A stretch of DNA of 64,000 nucleotides from assembly GCF_036346875.1 (NCBI RefSeq), contig NZ_CP107852.1, forward strand, positions 1,302,001 to 1,366,000, given 5' to 3'. The position numbers and the translations under genes were made by a program. The notes under the pieces are model-generated. The model ran no database searches, was not told where the DNA came from, and saw only the letters and a list, made by a program, of their open reading frames with translations. Below, in pieces: positions 45,349-55,602 of the stretch (positions are counted from its first letter, which is position 1; every line of letters begins with the position of its first letter). Origin of the DNA: Nocardia sp. NBC_00508. GTDB taxonomy: Bacteria; Actinomycetota; Actinomycetes; Mycobacteriales; Mycobacteriaceae.

Positions 45349-46062
45349 ATGTCTGCTGAACGCCTGTACTTTCGCCAGCTGTTGTCGGGACGCGACTACG
45401 CCGTGGGCGATCCGATCGCGACACAGATGCGCAACTTCGCGTATCTGATCGGCGATCGGGAGACGGGCGAGTGCGTTGTGGTCGATCCGGCCTACGCCGC
45501 GGGCGACCTGGTGGACATCGCCGAAGGTGACGGACTGCGGCTGAGCGGTGTGCTCGCCACTCACCACCACCCCGACCACGTGGGCGGCACGATGCTCGGG
45601 TTCACCCTGCGTGGCGTGCCCGAACTACTCGAAAAGACAAGCGTCCCAGTGCATGTCAACGCCAAAGAGCTGCCCTGGGTGGCCGGCGTCACCGGGATCG
45701 CGGAGAGTGAGCTGACCGGACACGAGCACGGCGACAAGGTCACGGTCGGCGCTTTCGACATCGAATTACTACACACGCCCGGACACACTCCCGGCAGCCA
45801 GTGCTTTCTGTTCGACAACCGGCTGATCGCCGGCGACACCCTGTTCGTCGACGGCTGCGGCCGCACCGATTTCCCCGGGGGCGACTCGGACGAAATGTTC
45901 CGCAGCCTGCGCTACCTCGCCGGACTCGCCGGTGACCCGGTGGTCTACCCGGGGCACTGGTATTCGGAGGAACCCAGCGCGGCGCTGTCCACTGTCCGGG
46001 ACAAAAACTACGTCATGCGTCCGCAGACCCTGGAGCAGTGGCACATGCTCATGCCGGGCTGA
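45349..46062 (+). CDS. Metallo-beta-lactamase-fold hydrolase (glyoxalase II-like)
   Basis: The 237-residue product has the zinc motif ATHHHPDHVGG (HxHxDH), a later HTPGHTPGS histidine, LIAGDTLFVDGCGRTD with the bridging aspartate, and YPGHWY. These fit the glyoxalase II/persulfide dioxygenase side of the fold. The substrate is probably a thioester or persulfide; which one is uncertain. The start ATG at 45349 is the first that fits the family N-terminus. It is convergent with ilvE, only one base apart. Confidence 0.88.
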   Translation: MSAERLYFRQLLSGRDYAVGDPIATQMRNFAYLIGDRETGECVVVDPAYAAGDLVDIAEGDGLRLSGVLATHHHPDHVGGTMLGFTLRGVPELLEKTSVPVHVNAKELPWVAGVTGIAESELTGHEHGDKVTVGAFDIELLHTPGHTPGSQCFLFDNRLIAGDTLFVDGCGRTDFPGGDSDEMFRSLRYLAGLAGDPVVYPGHWYSEEPSAALSTVRDKNYVMRPQTLEQWHMLMPG

Positions 46063-46063
46063 G

Positions 46064-47161
46064 TCACATCCGGCGCATCCACCCGTGGATATCGGCGAAG
46101 GTGCCGCGCTGGATGCCGGTGAGGGTGTCGCGTAGGGCCATGGTGACCTCACCTGGCTCGCCGCCGCCGATGGTGAACTCACCCTCGCCGGAACGGACCC
46201 AGCCGACCGGGGTGATCACCGCGGCGGTACCGCACGCGAAAACCTCGGTGATCTCACCGGATTCGGCGCCCTTGCGCCACTCCTCCACCGAGATCTTGCG
46301 CTCTTCGACCGGGTAGCCGGAATCGGCGGCCAAGGTCAGCAGCGAGTCGCGGGTGATGCCGGGCAGCAACGAGCCGGACAGCTCCGGGGTGACCAGACGC
46401 GCCTCGGAGCCGGAACCGAAGACGAAGAACAGGTTGTTGGTGCCCATCTCCTCGACGTAGCGGCGCTCGCAGGCGTCCAGCCACACCACCTGATCGCATC
46501 CCTTGGCCGAGGCTTCGGCCTGGGCGAGCAGCGAGGCGGCGTAGTTGCCCGCGACCTTGGCCTCGCCAGTGCCGCCCGGCGCGGCGCGCACGTATTCGGT
46601 GGACAGCCACACCCGCACCGGCTTCACGCCGCGCGGGAAGTACGCGCCCGCCGGGGAACCCAGCAACAGGTACTTGTACGACGCGGCGGGCTTCACACCC
46701 AACCCCGCCTCGGTGGCGAACATGAACGGCCGCAGGTACAGCGACTCCTCGCCACCCGCCGCGGGCACCCAGCCCCGGTCCACCTCGAGCAGCTGACGCA
46801 CCGACTCGATGAACAGCTCGTCCGGCAGCTCGGCCATCGCCATGCGACGAGCCGACCTGCGGAAACGCGCGGCGTTGGCGTCGATGCGGAAGCAGGAGAC
46901 GCTGTCGTCGCTCTGACGGTAGGCCTTGAGACCCTCGAAGATGGCTTGGCCGTAGTGGAACACCATCGTCGCCGGGTCCAACGACAGTGGGCTGTAGGGT
47001 TCCACCCGCGCATTCGCCCACGCGCCATCGATGTAATCGATCGAGACCATGTGATCGGTGAAGTACCGCCCGAACCCCGGCGCCGCCAGTACCTCTTGTC
47101 GCCGCTGCGCCGGAACGGGCGCGAGGTGCGGAACACGGGTGAACTGTGCGGCAGCGGTCAT
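46064..47161 (-). CDS. ilvE: Branched-chain amino acid aminotransferase
   Basis: IlvE is the PLP enzyme that makes valine, leucine and isoleucine from their 2-oxo acids. The 365-residue product has the fold-type IV signature [15 protein letters not shown], the PLP lysine in [12 protein letters not shown], and [11 protein letters not shown]. It matches mycobacterial IlvE (Rv2210c), which also works on aromatic amino acids and methionine recycling. The ATG at 47159-47161 is favoured over the one 11 codons upstream because the family begins [12 protein letters not shown]. Confidence 0.94.
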   Translation of the reverse strand: MTAAAQFTRVPHLAPVPAQRRQEVLAAPGFGRYFTDHMVSIDYIDGAWANARVEPYSPLSLDPATMVFHYGQAIFEGLKAYRQSDDSVSCFRIDANAARFRRSARRMAMAELPDELFIESVRQLLEVDRGWVPAAGGEESLYLRPFMFATEAGLGVKPAASYKYLLLGSPAGAYFPRGVKPVRVWLSTEYVRAAPGGTGEAKVAGNYAASLLAQAEASAKGCDQVVWLDACERRYVEEMGTNNLFFVFGSGSEARLVTPELSGSLLPGITRDSLLTLAADSGYPVEERKISVEEWRKGAESGEITEVFACGTAAVITPVGWVRSGEGEFTIGGGEPGEVTMALRDTLTGIQRGTFADIHGWMRRM

Positions 47162-47278
47162 GCCGGAGATCCTAACCGTACCGATTCCGGCCATCTGCCC
47201 ATGGTCTACGGGGCAAGTGCGCGCGCTCGATCGCCAACCCGTCGTCCCCGCCGCTCTGCCCCACCGGCCCGCACCCGG

Positions 47279-48379
47279 CTACTTGGCGTTGATCTCCACG
47301 AAGGGTGGGCGGACGACTTCGCAACGGAGGCGCCGGCCGCGGACATCCACCTCGACCTCGGCGCCGGGCTCGATGCCCGCCGAGGTCTCGAGCAGGGCCA
47401 GGGCGATGCCGAGTTTGAGGCTGGGCGAGAAGGTGCCGGAGGTGGTTTCGCCGACCGGCTCGCCCGCGCGCAGCACCGTCTGTCCTTGCCGGAGTACGCC
47501 GCGGTCGAGAGCCTTCAGTCCCAGCAGGATTCGGCGTGGACCAGCCGACTTCTCCTGCTCCAGCGCCGCTTTGCCCCAGAACTCCGGCTTCTTCCAGCCG
47601 ACCGCCCAGCCGCAGCGCGCCTGCACCGGCGAGATCTCCAGCGACAGTTCGTGCCCGTGCAGCGGGTAGCCCATCTCGGTACGCAGCGTGTCGCGGGCGC
47701 CGAGCCCCGCGACCTGGCCCTCGGTGGCGCGCACCTGGTCGACCAGCGCGCGGAACAGCGGTTCGGCGTCGTCCCAGCGCGGCAGCAGCTCGTAGCCGTG
47801 TTCACCGGTGTAGCCGGTGCGACAGACTCGAACGGGACGGCCGTCCCATTCGGCGTCGGCGTAGGCCATGTACTCCAGGTCGGTGGGCAACCCGAGCGCG
47901 GTCAGCACCGCCGCGGAGCGCGGGCCCTGCACGGCGAATACGGCGTAGTCGCGGTGCTCGTCGGTCACGGTGATGCCGTCGGGCGCGGCCTTCTGCAGTT
48001 CACCGACGACCGCCGCGGTGTTGGCGGCGTTCGGCACCAGGAAGATCTCGTCGTCGCTGACGTAGTAGGCGATCAGGTCGTCGATCACTCCGCCGTCCGG
48101 CGCGCAGCACAGCGTGTACTGCGCCTTTCCCGGCCGGATCCGGCCGAGATCGTTGGTGAGCGCCGAGTCCACGAACGCCGCGGCGCCGGGCCCGCGCACG
48201 GTCGCCTTGCCCAGGTGGCTGACGTCGAACAGCCCGACGGTCGTACGAACCGCCTGATGTTCGGTCACCGTCCCCGCATAAGAGACCGGCATCTCCCAGC
48301 CGCCGAACGGCGCGAAGGTCGCGCCCAGTTCGATGTGCACGGCGTGAATGGGTCCTGGCAGCAGGCTCGTCTCGGTCAC
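47279..48379 (-). CDS. gcvT: Aminomethyltransferase of the glycine cleavage system (T protein)
   Basis: GcvT takes the aminomethyl group from lipoylated H protein and passes the methylene to tetrahydrofolate. The 366-residue product opens with [20 protein letters not shown] and has [26 protein letters not shown] and [18 protein letters not shown], all conserved in the T protein. Length is normal. It lies next to ilvE as in mycobacteria (Rv2211c). No gcvP or gcvH gene is near. Its lipoyl partner depends on LipA/LipB, encoded 8 kb away. Confidence 0.95.
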   Translation of the reverse strand: MTETSLLPGPIHAVHIELGATFAPFGGWEMPVSYAGTVTEHQAVRTTVGLFDVSHLGKATVRGPGAAAFVDSALTNDLGRIRPGKAQYTLCCAPDGGVIDDLIAYYVSDDEIFLVPNAANTAAVVGELQKAAPDGITVTDEHRDYAVFAVQGPRSAAVLTALGLPTDLEYMAYADAEWDGRPVRVCRTGYTGEHGYELLPRWDDAEPLFRALVDQVRATEGQVAGLGARDTLRTEMGYPLHGHELSLEISPVQARCGWAVGWKKPEFWGKAALEQEKSAGPRRILLGLKALDRGVLRQGQTVLRAGEPVGETTSGTFSPSLKLGIALALLETSAGIEPGAEVEVDVRGRRLRCEVVRPPFVEINAK

Positions 48380-48432
48380 CAGCCGAGCTTATCCGCCGAC
48401 TTGGACGCCATCACCGTAGCGGGCTTCTTCGA

Positions 48433-49044
48433 CTAGGGACGAAACCACATGGGAATGAGGGCCGGGCCGTTCTCCGGAAGCGTGTGGGTGATTCCGGTCC
48501 GGGCGAAACCGGACCTGCTGTACAGGCGGGCGGATCGCTCGGTGCTCGCTTCCAGAAATGCCGGGACCGACGCTTCGGACGCCGCTTTCAACCGGTCGGC
48601 GAGAATCGCCGCGCCTGCGCCTTTGCCGCGATGCTCCGGCACCGTGACAATCACCTGCAAGTACTGATGCGGAAACTCGCGGGGGTGTTCTCTGGCGAGC
48701 AGGTCCGTCAGGATCGCCACGCGCTGCAGCACCCGCATGCCGGGCGCCTGTTCGGCCATCGTCTGCGCCTCGGCCGCTTCCTCGGCGAACCGCTCGACCG
48801 AGGTGATGTGCTGCCAGAGCGAGACCGACCAGATCTCCTCGCCCGCCCCGGCCACCCAGATCTCGTCGTCCCGCAAGGCGGCGTCGATCAACCTCGGGAC
48901 GAACGCGGCATGGACGCTCGTATCGGGCTGCTCTTCCAGCAGCCAGGTCGTCACCACCTCGTCCGCGCTGGCCGCGCCGAACGCCTCGATGAGCGCGTCG
49001 CGATCCCGGACACTCGCCTGCCGAGCGCTGATCTCCATCGCCAT
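48433..49044 (-). CDS. GNAT-family N-acetyltransferase
   Basis: The 203-residue product has the GNAT core with YLQVIVTVPEHRGKGAGAAIL, the acetyl-CoA P-loop of the form Q/RxxGxG/A. The N-terminal part is long and helical. The substrate is unknown. It is divergent from the TetR fusion gene at 49146, with a palindrome in the 100-base gap, so it may be controlled by that regulator. Confidence 0.88.
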   Translation of the reverse strand: MAMEISARQASVRDRDALIEAFGAASADEVVTTWLLEEQPDTSVHAAFVPRLIDAALRDDEIWVAGAGEEIWSVSLWQHITSVERFAEEAAEAQTMAEQAPGMRVLQRVAILTDLLAREHPREFPHQYLQVIVTVPEHRGKGAGAAILADRLKAASEASVPAFLEASTERSARLYSRSGFARTGITHTLPENGPALIPMWFRP

Positions 49045-49102
49045 CCTTTCGGTGTGAACATTGTGTGTTATGGCGAATCTAGGCAGGCCACAAGCATCTT
49101 GC

Positions 49103-49134
49103 TAGTATTTCGTCACACCGGTTCGTGTGTCGAA
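49103..49134 (+). promoter_or_regulatory. Promoter and palindromic operator between the GNAT and TetR genes
   Basis: TAGTAT (49103-49108) looks like a -10 for the + strand gene. It is followed by an inverted repeat, TTCGTCACAC (49109-49118), six bases, GTGTGTCGAA (49125-49134), with nine of ten pairs. The palindrome would cover the transcription start of the TetR-type gene and ends before its AGGAG. This is the expected place for autorepression. Confidence 0.65.
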
Positions 49135-49145
49135 ATAGGAGCCGC

Positions 49146-49952
49146 ATGAGGTGCGTCATCTGTCGTAGCGAACTCGCCCAGCCCACCAGGGGCCGTCGGC
49201 GCAGGTACTGCTCCCGGTCCTGTCAGGCTCGCGCCTACCGGGCTCGCCGCAGCTCCGCCCCCGTTCGCCGGGCGACCCGTCCGATCCGGCTCACCGAGGT
49301 GGGCATCGCGCGGGTCGCCGTCGAGCTGGCCGACCGCGACGGCATCGATGGCCTCACCATGCGCCGTCTGGCCAGCGCGCTCGGTGTCGCGACCGCCGGC
49401 CTCTACCGGCATTTCCCCGACCGGGAAGCGCTGCTGGCCGGCATGGCCGAGCTGGTGCTGAACGAGATCCCACCGCCGGAGCCGCACTGCCGCGGCTGGC
49501 GTCCCCGGCTGCGGCACGAAGCGCACGAAGAATGGCGCCTCTACCGCGAGCACCCGTGGATGCTGCCGCTCCTGGCCCGCACCCGTCCGCCGCTCGGGCC
49601 CGCGCTGCTGGACATCCTGGAACGAAACTTCGCCGCGCTCGACCGTGCGGGCCTGGACAGGCGGACCGTCTCAACGATCTATCTCGCGCTATCGGGCCTG
49701 GTCCAGGGACTCGCGCTGCTGTGGAGTTCGGAACGCGTCGACCGGCTCGGCGATCCGCGGGACGCGGCAGGAGAGACCGCGCTGCGCCACGACCTCGCCG
49801 AGCTGCTCGACCCCGCGGTGCGTCCGGCCCTGCACCGTTACTTCGGCGACGAGGACTCCGACTTCGCCATGGACTTCGACGACCTACTGGCCACCGCGGT
49901 GGAACTGCTGCTCGACGGCGTCGCGGTGCGTCATCTGGAATCGACCGAATAG
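49146..49952 (+). CDS. TetR-family regulator with an N-terminal zinc-finger-like extension
   Basis: The 268-residue product begins with about 40 residues that carry CVIC (C3, C6) and CSRSC (C22, C26), a four-cysteine zinc-ribbon pattern within a basic segment. This is joined to a normal TetR helix-turn-helix (LTMRRLASALGVATAGLYRHFPDREALLAG) and C-terminal domain. AGGAG lies six bases before the ATG at 49146, which makes the cysteine extension part of the protein. Zinc binding is inference from spacing. The operator-like palindrome just upstream suggests self-control and control of the divergent acetyltransferase. Confidence 0.88.
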   Translation: MRCVICRSELAQPTRGRRRRYCSRSCQARAYRARRSSAPVRRATRPIRLTEVGIARVAVELADRDGIDGLTMRRLASALGVATAGLYRHFPDREALLAGMAELVLNEIPPPEPHCRGWRPRLRHEAHEEWRLYREHPWMLPLLARTRPPLGPALLDILERNFAALDRAGLDRRTVSTIYLALSGLVQGLALLWSSERVDRLGDPRDAAGETALRHDLAELLDPAVRPALHRYFGDEDSDFAMDFDDLLATAVELLLDGVAVRHLESTE

Positions 49953-49955
49953 CCT

Positions 49956-51473
49956 GTGCCAATGACCGCTGTTGCAGATCGCTCACTCGGACCGGAACTG
50001 GCACGCACCGAAACGATCGGTGCGGACACCGATGTGCTCGTCATCGGGCTGACCTCTTCGGAGGACGGTCCCGCCATCGTGCCCGAGGACCTGTTCGGCG
50101 GCGTGATCACCGCCGAGGTTCGCGCGGAACTGCTCGATCAGCTCGGCGCGGTCGGCGCGAAGGGCAAGGCCGAGGAGCTGACTCGCATTCCGGCTCCCGC
50201 CGGACTGGACGGGGTGTCCAGCGTGCTCGCCGTCGGTCTCGGCGCCACCGACAATATCGACGCCGAGCAGATCCGCCGCTCGGCAGGCGTGGCCGCCCGC
50301 GCGCTGTCCGGCACCGAATTGGTGGTGACCACGCTGTCGGGCCTCGATCTCGCCGCCGCCGCCGAGGGCTTCTACCTGGGCGCCTACTCGTTCACGCCGT
50401 TCCGGTCGGACAAGTCCGCACCCAAGCCGGACGAGCGCCCGGTCGCCCGCGTCGAGTTCCTCGTGCCCGAGCCGGGATACGGCGAGGAGACGCTGTTCCA
50501 CGCGCAGGTCACCGCCGAGGCCGTCGCGACCGCACGGGATTTCGTGAACACTCCGCCCAGCCACCTGTTCCCGGCCGAGTTCGCCTCCCGCGCACGGGAG
50601 CTCGCTGAGGCCGCCGGGCTCGCCGTCGAGGTGCTCGACGAGAAGGCCCTGGAAGCAGGTGGTTACGGCGGCGTGCTCGGGGTCGGCAAGGGGTCCTCGC
50701 GCCCGCCGCGCCTGATCCGGATCACCTATGCGGGCGGGCCGAAGAAGGTCGCGCTGGTCGGCAAGGGCATCACCTTCGACACCGGAGGCATCTCCATCAA
50801 GCCCGCGCAGAACATGGAGAACATGACCTCCGACATGGCCGGCGCCGCGGCTGTGATCGCCACGACGCTGCTCGCCGCACGACTGGGCCTGCCGATCACC
50901 GTCACCGCCACGGTGCCGATGGCCGAGAACATGCCGTCGGCCACCGCCCAGCGCCCCGGCGACGTGCTCACCCAGTACGGCGGCACCACCGTCGAGGTGA
51001 TCAACACCGACGCCGAGGGCCGCCTGATCTTGGCCGACGCAATCGTGCGCGCGAGTGCGGACGAGCCCGAATACCTCATCGACGTGGCCACGCTGACCGG
51101 CGCGCAGATGGTCGCGCTCGGCACCCGCACCCCCGGCGTGATGGGCACCGAAGAGTTCCGGGACCGGGTTGCCCACATCTCCCGCGAGGTCGGCGAGAAC
51201 GGTTGGGCGATGCCGCTTCCCAGCGAGCTGCGCGCGGATCTGAACTCTAAGATCGCCGACTTGGCCAATGTGGCGCCGCACCGCTGGGGCGGCATGCTCT
51301 CGGCCGCGCTGTTCCTGAAGGAGTTCGTCCCCGAGAACGTGCAGTGGGCCCACCTCGACGTCGCCGGTCCGGCTTACAACACCGGCGGCCCGTTCGGGTA
51401 CATCGGCAAGGGCGGCACCGGCGTCCCGGTCCGCACCCTGATCGCGGTGCTCGAGGCCATCGCCGCCGAGTGA
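49956..51473 (+). CDS. pepA: Leucyl aminopeptidase (M17 family)
   Basis: The 505-residue product has the C-terminal di-metal catalytic domain: [14 protein letters not shown] with the K and D ligands, SDMAGAAAV, and the family signature [13 protein letters not shown]. It cuts N-terminal residues from peptides in the cytoplasm, as a hexamer. It corresponds to mycobacterial PepB (Rv2213) at the same place. The start is GTG at 49956 or the ATG two codons later. Confidence 0.95.
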   Translation: MPMTAVADRSLGPELARTETIGADTDVLVIGLTSSEDGPAIVPEDLFGGVITAEVRAELLDQLGAVGAKGKAEELTRIPAPAGLDGVSSVLAVGLGATDNIDAEQIRRSAGVAARALSGTELVVTTLSGLDLAAAAEGFYLGAYSFTPFRSDKSAPKPDERPVARVEFLVPEPGYGEETLFHAQVTAEAVATARDFVNTPPSHLFPAEFASRARELAEAAGLAVEVLDEKALEAGGYGGVLGVGKGSSRPPRLIRITYAGGPKKVALVGKGITFDTGGISIKPAQNMENMTSDMAGAAAVIATTLLAARLGLPITVTATVPMAENMPSATAQRPGDVLTQYGGTTVEVINTDAEGRLILADAIVRASADEPEYLIDVATLTGAQMVALGTRTPGVMGTEEFRDRVAHISREVGENGWAMPLPSELRADLNSKIADLANVAPHRWGGMLSAALFLKEFVPENVQWAHLDVAGPAYNTGGPFGYIGKGGTGVPVRTLIAVLEAIAAE

Positions 51474-51483
51474 GGTTGCGGCG

Positions 51484-51510
51484 CGTCGTCCGGAGCGACT
51501 CCGGACGACG
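51484..51510. terminator. Hairpin terminator between convergent genes
   Basis: CGTCGTCCGGAG (51484-51495) and CTCCGGACGACG (51499-51510) form a perfect 12-base stem with loop CGA, ten bases after the aminopeptidase stop. Confidence 0.85.
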
Positions 51511-51631
51511 CTCGTCGCCGCTCAGCCTGCACTGGGCTCGCCCCACGACTGCACAGAGACTCGGTCGAACCGGAAGGACTTGCGCTCCGGACACCGCCGC
51601 GAAAATCGGGTGGAACGGACACACCCACCGC

Positions 51632-51994
51632 TCAGGGGTCGTGCAGATCCTGCTCCAGCGCGCGCCGCCGCTCCACCCGCTTGCGGGCGTCGTAGTCGCG
51701 CATCCGCTGCGGGTATCCGGTTTTGCGCACGTCGTAGACGGGGATGCGCAAATCCTTGGCAAGCCGTCGCGCCCCACGCTCGCCGACGATCCGGCGCGTC
51801 CATTCACCATCAGCGGCAATAAGCACCACTGTGACATCGGTCACCGTGGTTTTCGGTTCGACGTAGCCTTCGACACCCACGTGTGTGCGCACCCAGTCGA
51901 GCAGGTAGCGAGCATCCTGCCCGTCGACCGAACTCCCACGTAGAACGCCACCGCCCCGGGCCGCGCCGCTACGGAAACGATCCAGCAAACCCAA
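51632..51994 (-). CDS. Conserved actinobacterial hypothetical protein
   Basis: The 120-residue product ends with [13 protein letters not shown] and has a central alpha/beta stretch ([18 protein letters not shown]) and [16 protein letters not shown]. No family recognised. A perfect AAGGAGG lies nine bases before the TTG at 51992-51994, which therefore decides the start; longer frames upstream are not preceded by a site. It lies between pepA and the E2 gene, on the opposite strand, and may be a stand-alone gene. Confidence 0.78.
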   Translation of the reverse strand: MGLLDRFRSGAARGGGVLRGSSVDGQDARYLLDWVRTHVGVEGYVEPKTTVTDVTVVLIAADGEWTRRIVGERGARRLAKDLRIPVYDVRKTGYPQRMRDYDARKRVERRRALEQDLHDP

Positions 51995-52253
51995 CGACGC
52001 CGACCTCCTTTCCTGCACCGGAGAATGTTCACCGCCGGTCTTCCCATACTGCCAGCTCTGTGCAGTTCGCCGCCCTGCGCTACATGGCTTGCGAGCGAGT
52101 GCAAGGATGGACCGCGGTACAAGAACCACACGGATCTCCGGTGCCACGCACAATGATCGGTGGCTTCCGAACTCCCGGCGCGACCCGCACCGGGAGTCCG
52201 CAGCGAGATCAACTGTTGTAGAACCCGTCGAGCAGTCAGAGGAGTCAACGGAC

Positions 52254-54032
52254 ATGGCCTTCTCCGTCCAGATGCCCGCTCTTGGTGAGAGCGTCACCGA
52301 GGGAACGGTGACCAGGTGGCTGAAGCAGGAAGGAGACACGGTCGAGGTCGACGAGCCGCTGCTCGAGGTCTCCACCGACAAGGTCGACACCGAAATCCCG
52401 TCGCCCGCGGCCGGTGTGCTGTCGAAGATCGTGGCAGGCGAAGACGACGTGGTCGAGGTCGGCGGCGAACTCGGTGTCATCAGTGAGCCCGGTGAGGCGG
52501 CGTCGGCCGCGCCCGCGCCCGCTCCGGAAGCCGCGGCTCCCGCCCCCGCGCAAGAGGCCCCCGCACCCGCGCAGGAGGCGCCCGCACCCGAACCTCAGGC
52601 CGCTCCCGCCCCGGCCGCGCCCGCGGCAGCCGCCGACGGCACTCCGGTGAAGATGCCCGAGCTCGGCGAGTCGGTCACCGAGGGCACCGTCACCCGCTGG
52701 CTGAAGTCCGTCGGTGACGAGGTCGCGGTCGACGAGCCGCTGCTCGAGGTCTCCACCGACAAGGTCGACACCGAGATCCCGTCGCCGGTCGCGGGCACCC
52801 TGCTGGAGATCAGCGCGCAGGAAGACGACGTCGTCGCGGTCGGTGGACAGCTCGGCGTGATCGGCAGCGGCGCTCCCGCGGCCGCCGCACCTGCTCCGGC
52901 TCCGGCCCCTGCGCCCGCACCGAAGCCCGAACCCGCTCCTGCCCCAGCAGCTGCTGCTCCGGCCCCTGCGCCCGCTCCGGCTCCCGCGCCCGCTCCGGCC
53001 CCAGCGCCTGCTCCCGCACCGGCACCTGCACCGGCTCCGGCCGCTGCCCCGGCCGCCGCGGCTCCGGCTGCCGAATCCGCCAACGGCGCAACTCCGTACG
53101 TCACTCCGCTGGTCCGCAAGCTGGCCGAGGAGCACAAGGTCGATCTCGCGGCCATCACCGGTTCCGGTGTCGGCGGCCGCATCCGCAAGCAGGACGTGCT
53201 CGCCGCTGCCGAGGCGAAGAAGGCTCCGGCTGCCGCTCCCGCCGCGACCGCGCCCACCGCGGCGAAGGCGCCCTCCGCCCCCGCGGTGGCGCGCCCGCAG
53301 CTGGCCCACCTGCGTGGCACCGTGCAGAAGGCCAACCGCATCCGCCAGATCACCGCGACCAAGACCCGCGAGTCGCTGCAGACCACCGCGCAGCTGACCC
53401 AGGTGCACGAGGCCGACGTCACCAAGATCGCCGCGCTGCGCAAGCAGGCCAAGGCGGCATACAAGGAGCGCGAGGGCGTCAACCTGACGTTCCTGCCGTT
53501 CTTCGCCAAGGCGGTCGTCGAGGCGCTCGGCGTGCACCCGAACGTCAACGCCAGCTACGACGAGTCCACCAAGGAGATCACCTACCACGCCTCGGTGCAT
53601 CTCGGCATCGCCGTCGACACCGACCAGGGCCTGCTGTCCCCGGTGATCCACAACGCCAGCGACCTGTCCCTGGCCGGTCTGGCGCGCGCCATCGCCGACA
53701 TCGCCGATCGCGCACGCAACGGCGGCCTCAAGCCCGACGAATTGGCTGGTGGCACCTTCACCATCACCAATATCGGCAGCCAGGGCGCGCTGTTCGACAC
53801 CCCGATCCTGGTTCCGCCGCAGGCGGCCATGCTGGGCACGGGCGCGATCGTCAAGCGCCCGGTGGTGGTGACCGACGAGACCGGCAACGAGTCCATCGGC
53901 GTCCGCTCGATGTGCTACCTGCCGCTCACCTACGACCACCGCCTGATCGACGGCGCCGACGCGGGCCGCTTCCTGACCACGATCCGGCACCGGCTCGAGG
54001 AAGCGGCGTTCGAGGCCGATCTCGGCCTGTGA
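52254..54032 (+). CDS. sucB: Dihydrolipoamide acyltransferase (E2) with two lipoyl domains
   Basis: The 592-residue product has two nearly identical lipoyl domains (each with [14 protein letters not shown], lipoyl lysine inside), an E3-binding domain ([17 protein letters not shown]), and the catalytic domain with [15 protein letters not shown] (H and D of the active site). Long alanine-proline linkers lie at about 85-125 and 205-270. It is the mycobacterial DlaT (Rv2215) type that serves pyruvate dehydrogenase; a role with 2-oxoglutarate is also possible, and the domains cannot tell. GAGGAG precedes the ATG. lipB and lipA follow downstream. Confidence 0.95.
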   Translation: MAFSVQMPALGESVTEGTVTRWLKQEGDTVEVDEPLLEVSTDKVDTEIPSPAAGVLSKIVAGEDDVVEVGGELGVISEPGEAASAAPAPAPEAAAPAPAQEAPAPAQEAPAPEPQAAPAPAAPAAAADGTPVKMPELGESVTEGTVTRWLKSVGDEVAVDEPLLEVSTDKVDTEIPSPVAGTLLEISAQEDDVVAVGGQLGVIGSGAPAAAAPAPAPAPAPAPKPEPAPAPAAAAPAPAPAPAPAPAPAPAPAPAPAPAPAPAAAPAAAAPAAESANGATPYVTPLVRKLAEEHKVDLAAITGSGVGGRIRKQDVLAAAEAKKAPAAAPAATAPTAAKAPSAPAVARPQLAHLRGTVQKANRIRQITATKTRESLQTTAQLTQVHEADVTKIAALRKQAKAAYKEREGVNLTFLPFFAKAVVEALGVHPNVNASYDESTKEITYHASVHLGIAVDTDQGLLSPVIHNASDLSLAGLARAIADIADRARNGGLKPDELAGGTFTITNIGSQGALFDTPILVPPQAAMLGTGAIVKRPVVVTDETGNESIGVRSMCYLPLTYDHRLIDGADAGRFLTTIRHRLEEAAFEADLGL

Positions 54033-54051
54033 GGAAGGTCCCGCGGCACGT

Positions 54052-54960
54052 ATGAAGGTCGTGATCGCCGGCTCGTCCGGGTTGATCGGGACGGCGCTCG
54101 TCGCGGCTCTGCGCCGCGACGGGCACGACGTCGCCCGACTGGTGCGCAGAAAGGCGGCGGGCCCAGACGAATTCGCCTGGCACCCCGCCCGCGCCCACCT
54201 GGACGAGCGGGCGCTTCGCGGCGCCGACGCCGTGGTCAACCTGTGCGGAGCGAGTGTCGGCGGACGCCGCTGGACCGGCAGCTTCAAGCAGGAGTTGCGC
54301 GACAGCCGGATCACCTCCACCGACGTGCTGGCCGAGGCGGTCGTCGCCGCGAAGGTGCCGGTGCTGCTCAATGCCAGCGGCGTGCACTACTACGGCGGCG
54401 CTACCGGCGACCGTGTGGTCACTGAAACCTCCTCGGCCGGTTCGGGTTTCCTGGCCACCCTGTGCCGGGACTGGGAGAACGCGACCGAGCCCGCCGCCGC
54501 TGCCGGTGTGCGCACCGTACTGCTGCGCAGCGCGGTCGTCCTGTCCCGCACCGGAGGCATGCTCGGCATGCTGCATCCGCTGTACTCGGTGGGCTTGGGC
54601 GGCCGGTTGGGCAACGGCCGTCAGTACACGCCGTGGATTTCGATGGCCGACGAGATCGGCGCGATCCTCTTCGCGCTCACCCACGACACGGTGTCCGGCC
54701 CGATCAACGTGGTGGGCCCGGCACCTGTCACCAACGCCGAGTTCAGCCGTGCGCTGGGGCGCGCGCTGCACCGGCCCACTGCCTTGGTGATGCCTTCGTT
54801 CGTGCTGCGCGCACTGGTCGGCGAGCTGGCGCAGGAGGCGATCCTGCGCGGCCCCAGGGCAATTCCCACGGCCCTCGAGGAGGCGGGCTACCAGTTCCAG
54901 CATCCCACCATCGGCGCCGCACTTGCGGCCACGGTGGGACAACACGGAGACGATCGATGA
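54052..54960 (+). CDS. TIGR01777-type NAD-dependent epimerase/dehydratase-like protein
   Basis: The 302-residue product has an N-terminal Rossmann fold with VVIAGSSGLIGTALVAAL, then VNLCGASVGGRRWT and ASGVHYYGG (the catalytic YxxxK here lacks the lysine). The C-terminus carries the DUF1731-like segment. It matches mycobacterial Rv2216 and always follows the E2 gene. The substrate is unknown. Its stop overlaps the next start by four bases. Confidence 0.9.
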   Translation: MKVVIAGSSGLIGTALVAALRRDGHDVARLVRRKAAGPDEFAWHPARAHLDERALRGADAVVNLCGASVGGRRWTGSFKQELRDSRITSTDVLAEAVVAAKVPVLLNASGVHYYGGATGDRVVTETSSAGSGFLATLCRDWENATEPAAAAGVRTVLLRSAVVLSRTGGMLGMLHPLYSVGLGGRLGNGRQYTPWISMADEIGAILFALTHDTVSGPINVVGPAPVTNAEFSRALGRALHRPTALVMPSFVLRALVGELAQEAILRGPRAIPTALEEAGYQFQHPTIGAALAATVGQHGDDR

Positions 54961-55490
54961 CCGGACTCGGCACCAGGCCCGCCACCGTCATCCGGGACGC
55001 GAACCCCGATGACCTGCCCGCGATCCTCACCATCCACAACGCGAACATCGCCGCCTCCACCGCGATCTGGGACACCGAGCAGGTCGGCCTCGATGATCGC
55101 CGCACCTGGTACCGCGACCGCACCGGCGCCGGTCTGCCCGTCCTGGTCGCCGAGATCGACGGTGAGGTGGCCGGGTATGCGAGCTACGGTCCGTGGCGCA
55201 CCAAGTCCGGTTACCGCTTCACCGTGGAGAACTCGGTCTACGTCGACGAGCGCTTCCACCGCCGGGGCATCGCCACCGCCTTGCTCACCGAACTCGTCGA
55301 ACGGGCGCGCCGCGCGGGCACCGTGCACGCCATGGTCGCCGCCATCGAAGCCGGCAACACCGGGTCGGTTCAGCTCCATGAACGCTTCGGTTTCCGCACG
55401 GTCGGCGTGCTGCCCGAGGTCGGCCACAAGTTCGGGCGCTGGATGGATTTGACCCTCATGCAACTGACGCTGCCGATCAGCGTCGACTGA
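54957..55490 (+). CDS. GNAT N-acetyltransferase, phosphinothricin-acetyltransferase-like
   Basis: The 177-residue product shows [45 protein letters not shown] (acetyl-CoA loop), and [25 protein letters not shown]. The C-terminal GFxxVGxLxxVGxKFxxWxD pattern is typical of the phosphinothricin/methionine-sulfone acetyltransferase group (Pat/MddA). It may acetylate oxidised methionine analogues. ATGA overlap couples it to the preceding gene. Confidence 0.9.
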   Translation: MTGLGTRPATVIRDANPDDLPAILTIHNANIAASTAIWDTEQVGLDDRRTWYRDRTGAGLPVLVAEIDGEVAGYASYGPWRTKSGYRFTVENSVYVDERFHRRGIATALLTELVERARRAGTVHAMVAAIEAGNTGSVQLHERFGFRTVGVLPEVGHKFGRWMDLTLMQLTLPISVD

Positions 55491-55602
55491 GCCACCGCGG
55501 TCGGTCGAGCATCCCTACAGCTCTCCCTCGGCAAACCTGATCGGCCTGTGGTGGTTCCCACACCGAGCTGCTGGAATCGGACATCCCCGTGGGCGTACCG
55601 TC

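Noticed and set aside
51474..51640. Extension of the 51632-51994 gene to a start at 52480
   Set aside because: The upstream part is an antisense shadow of the E2 gene, and a perfect AAGGAGG stands before the TTG at 51994.
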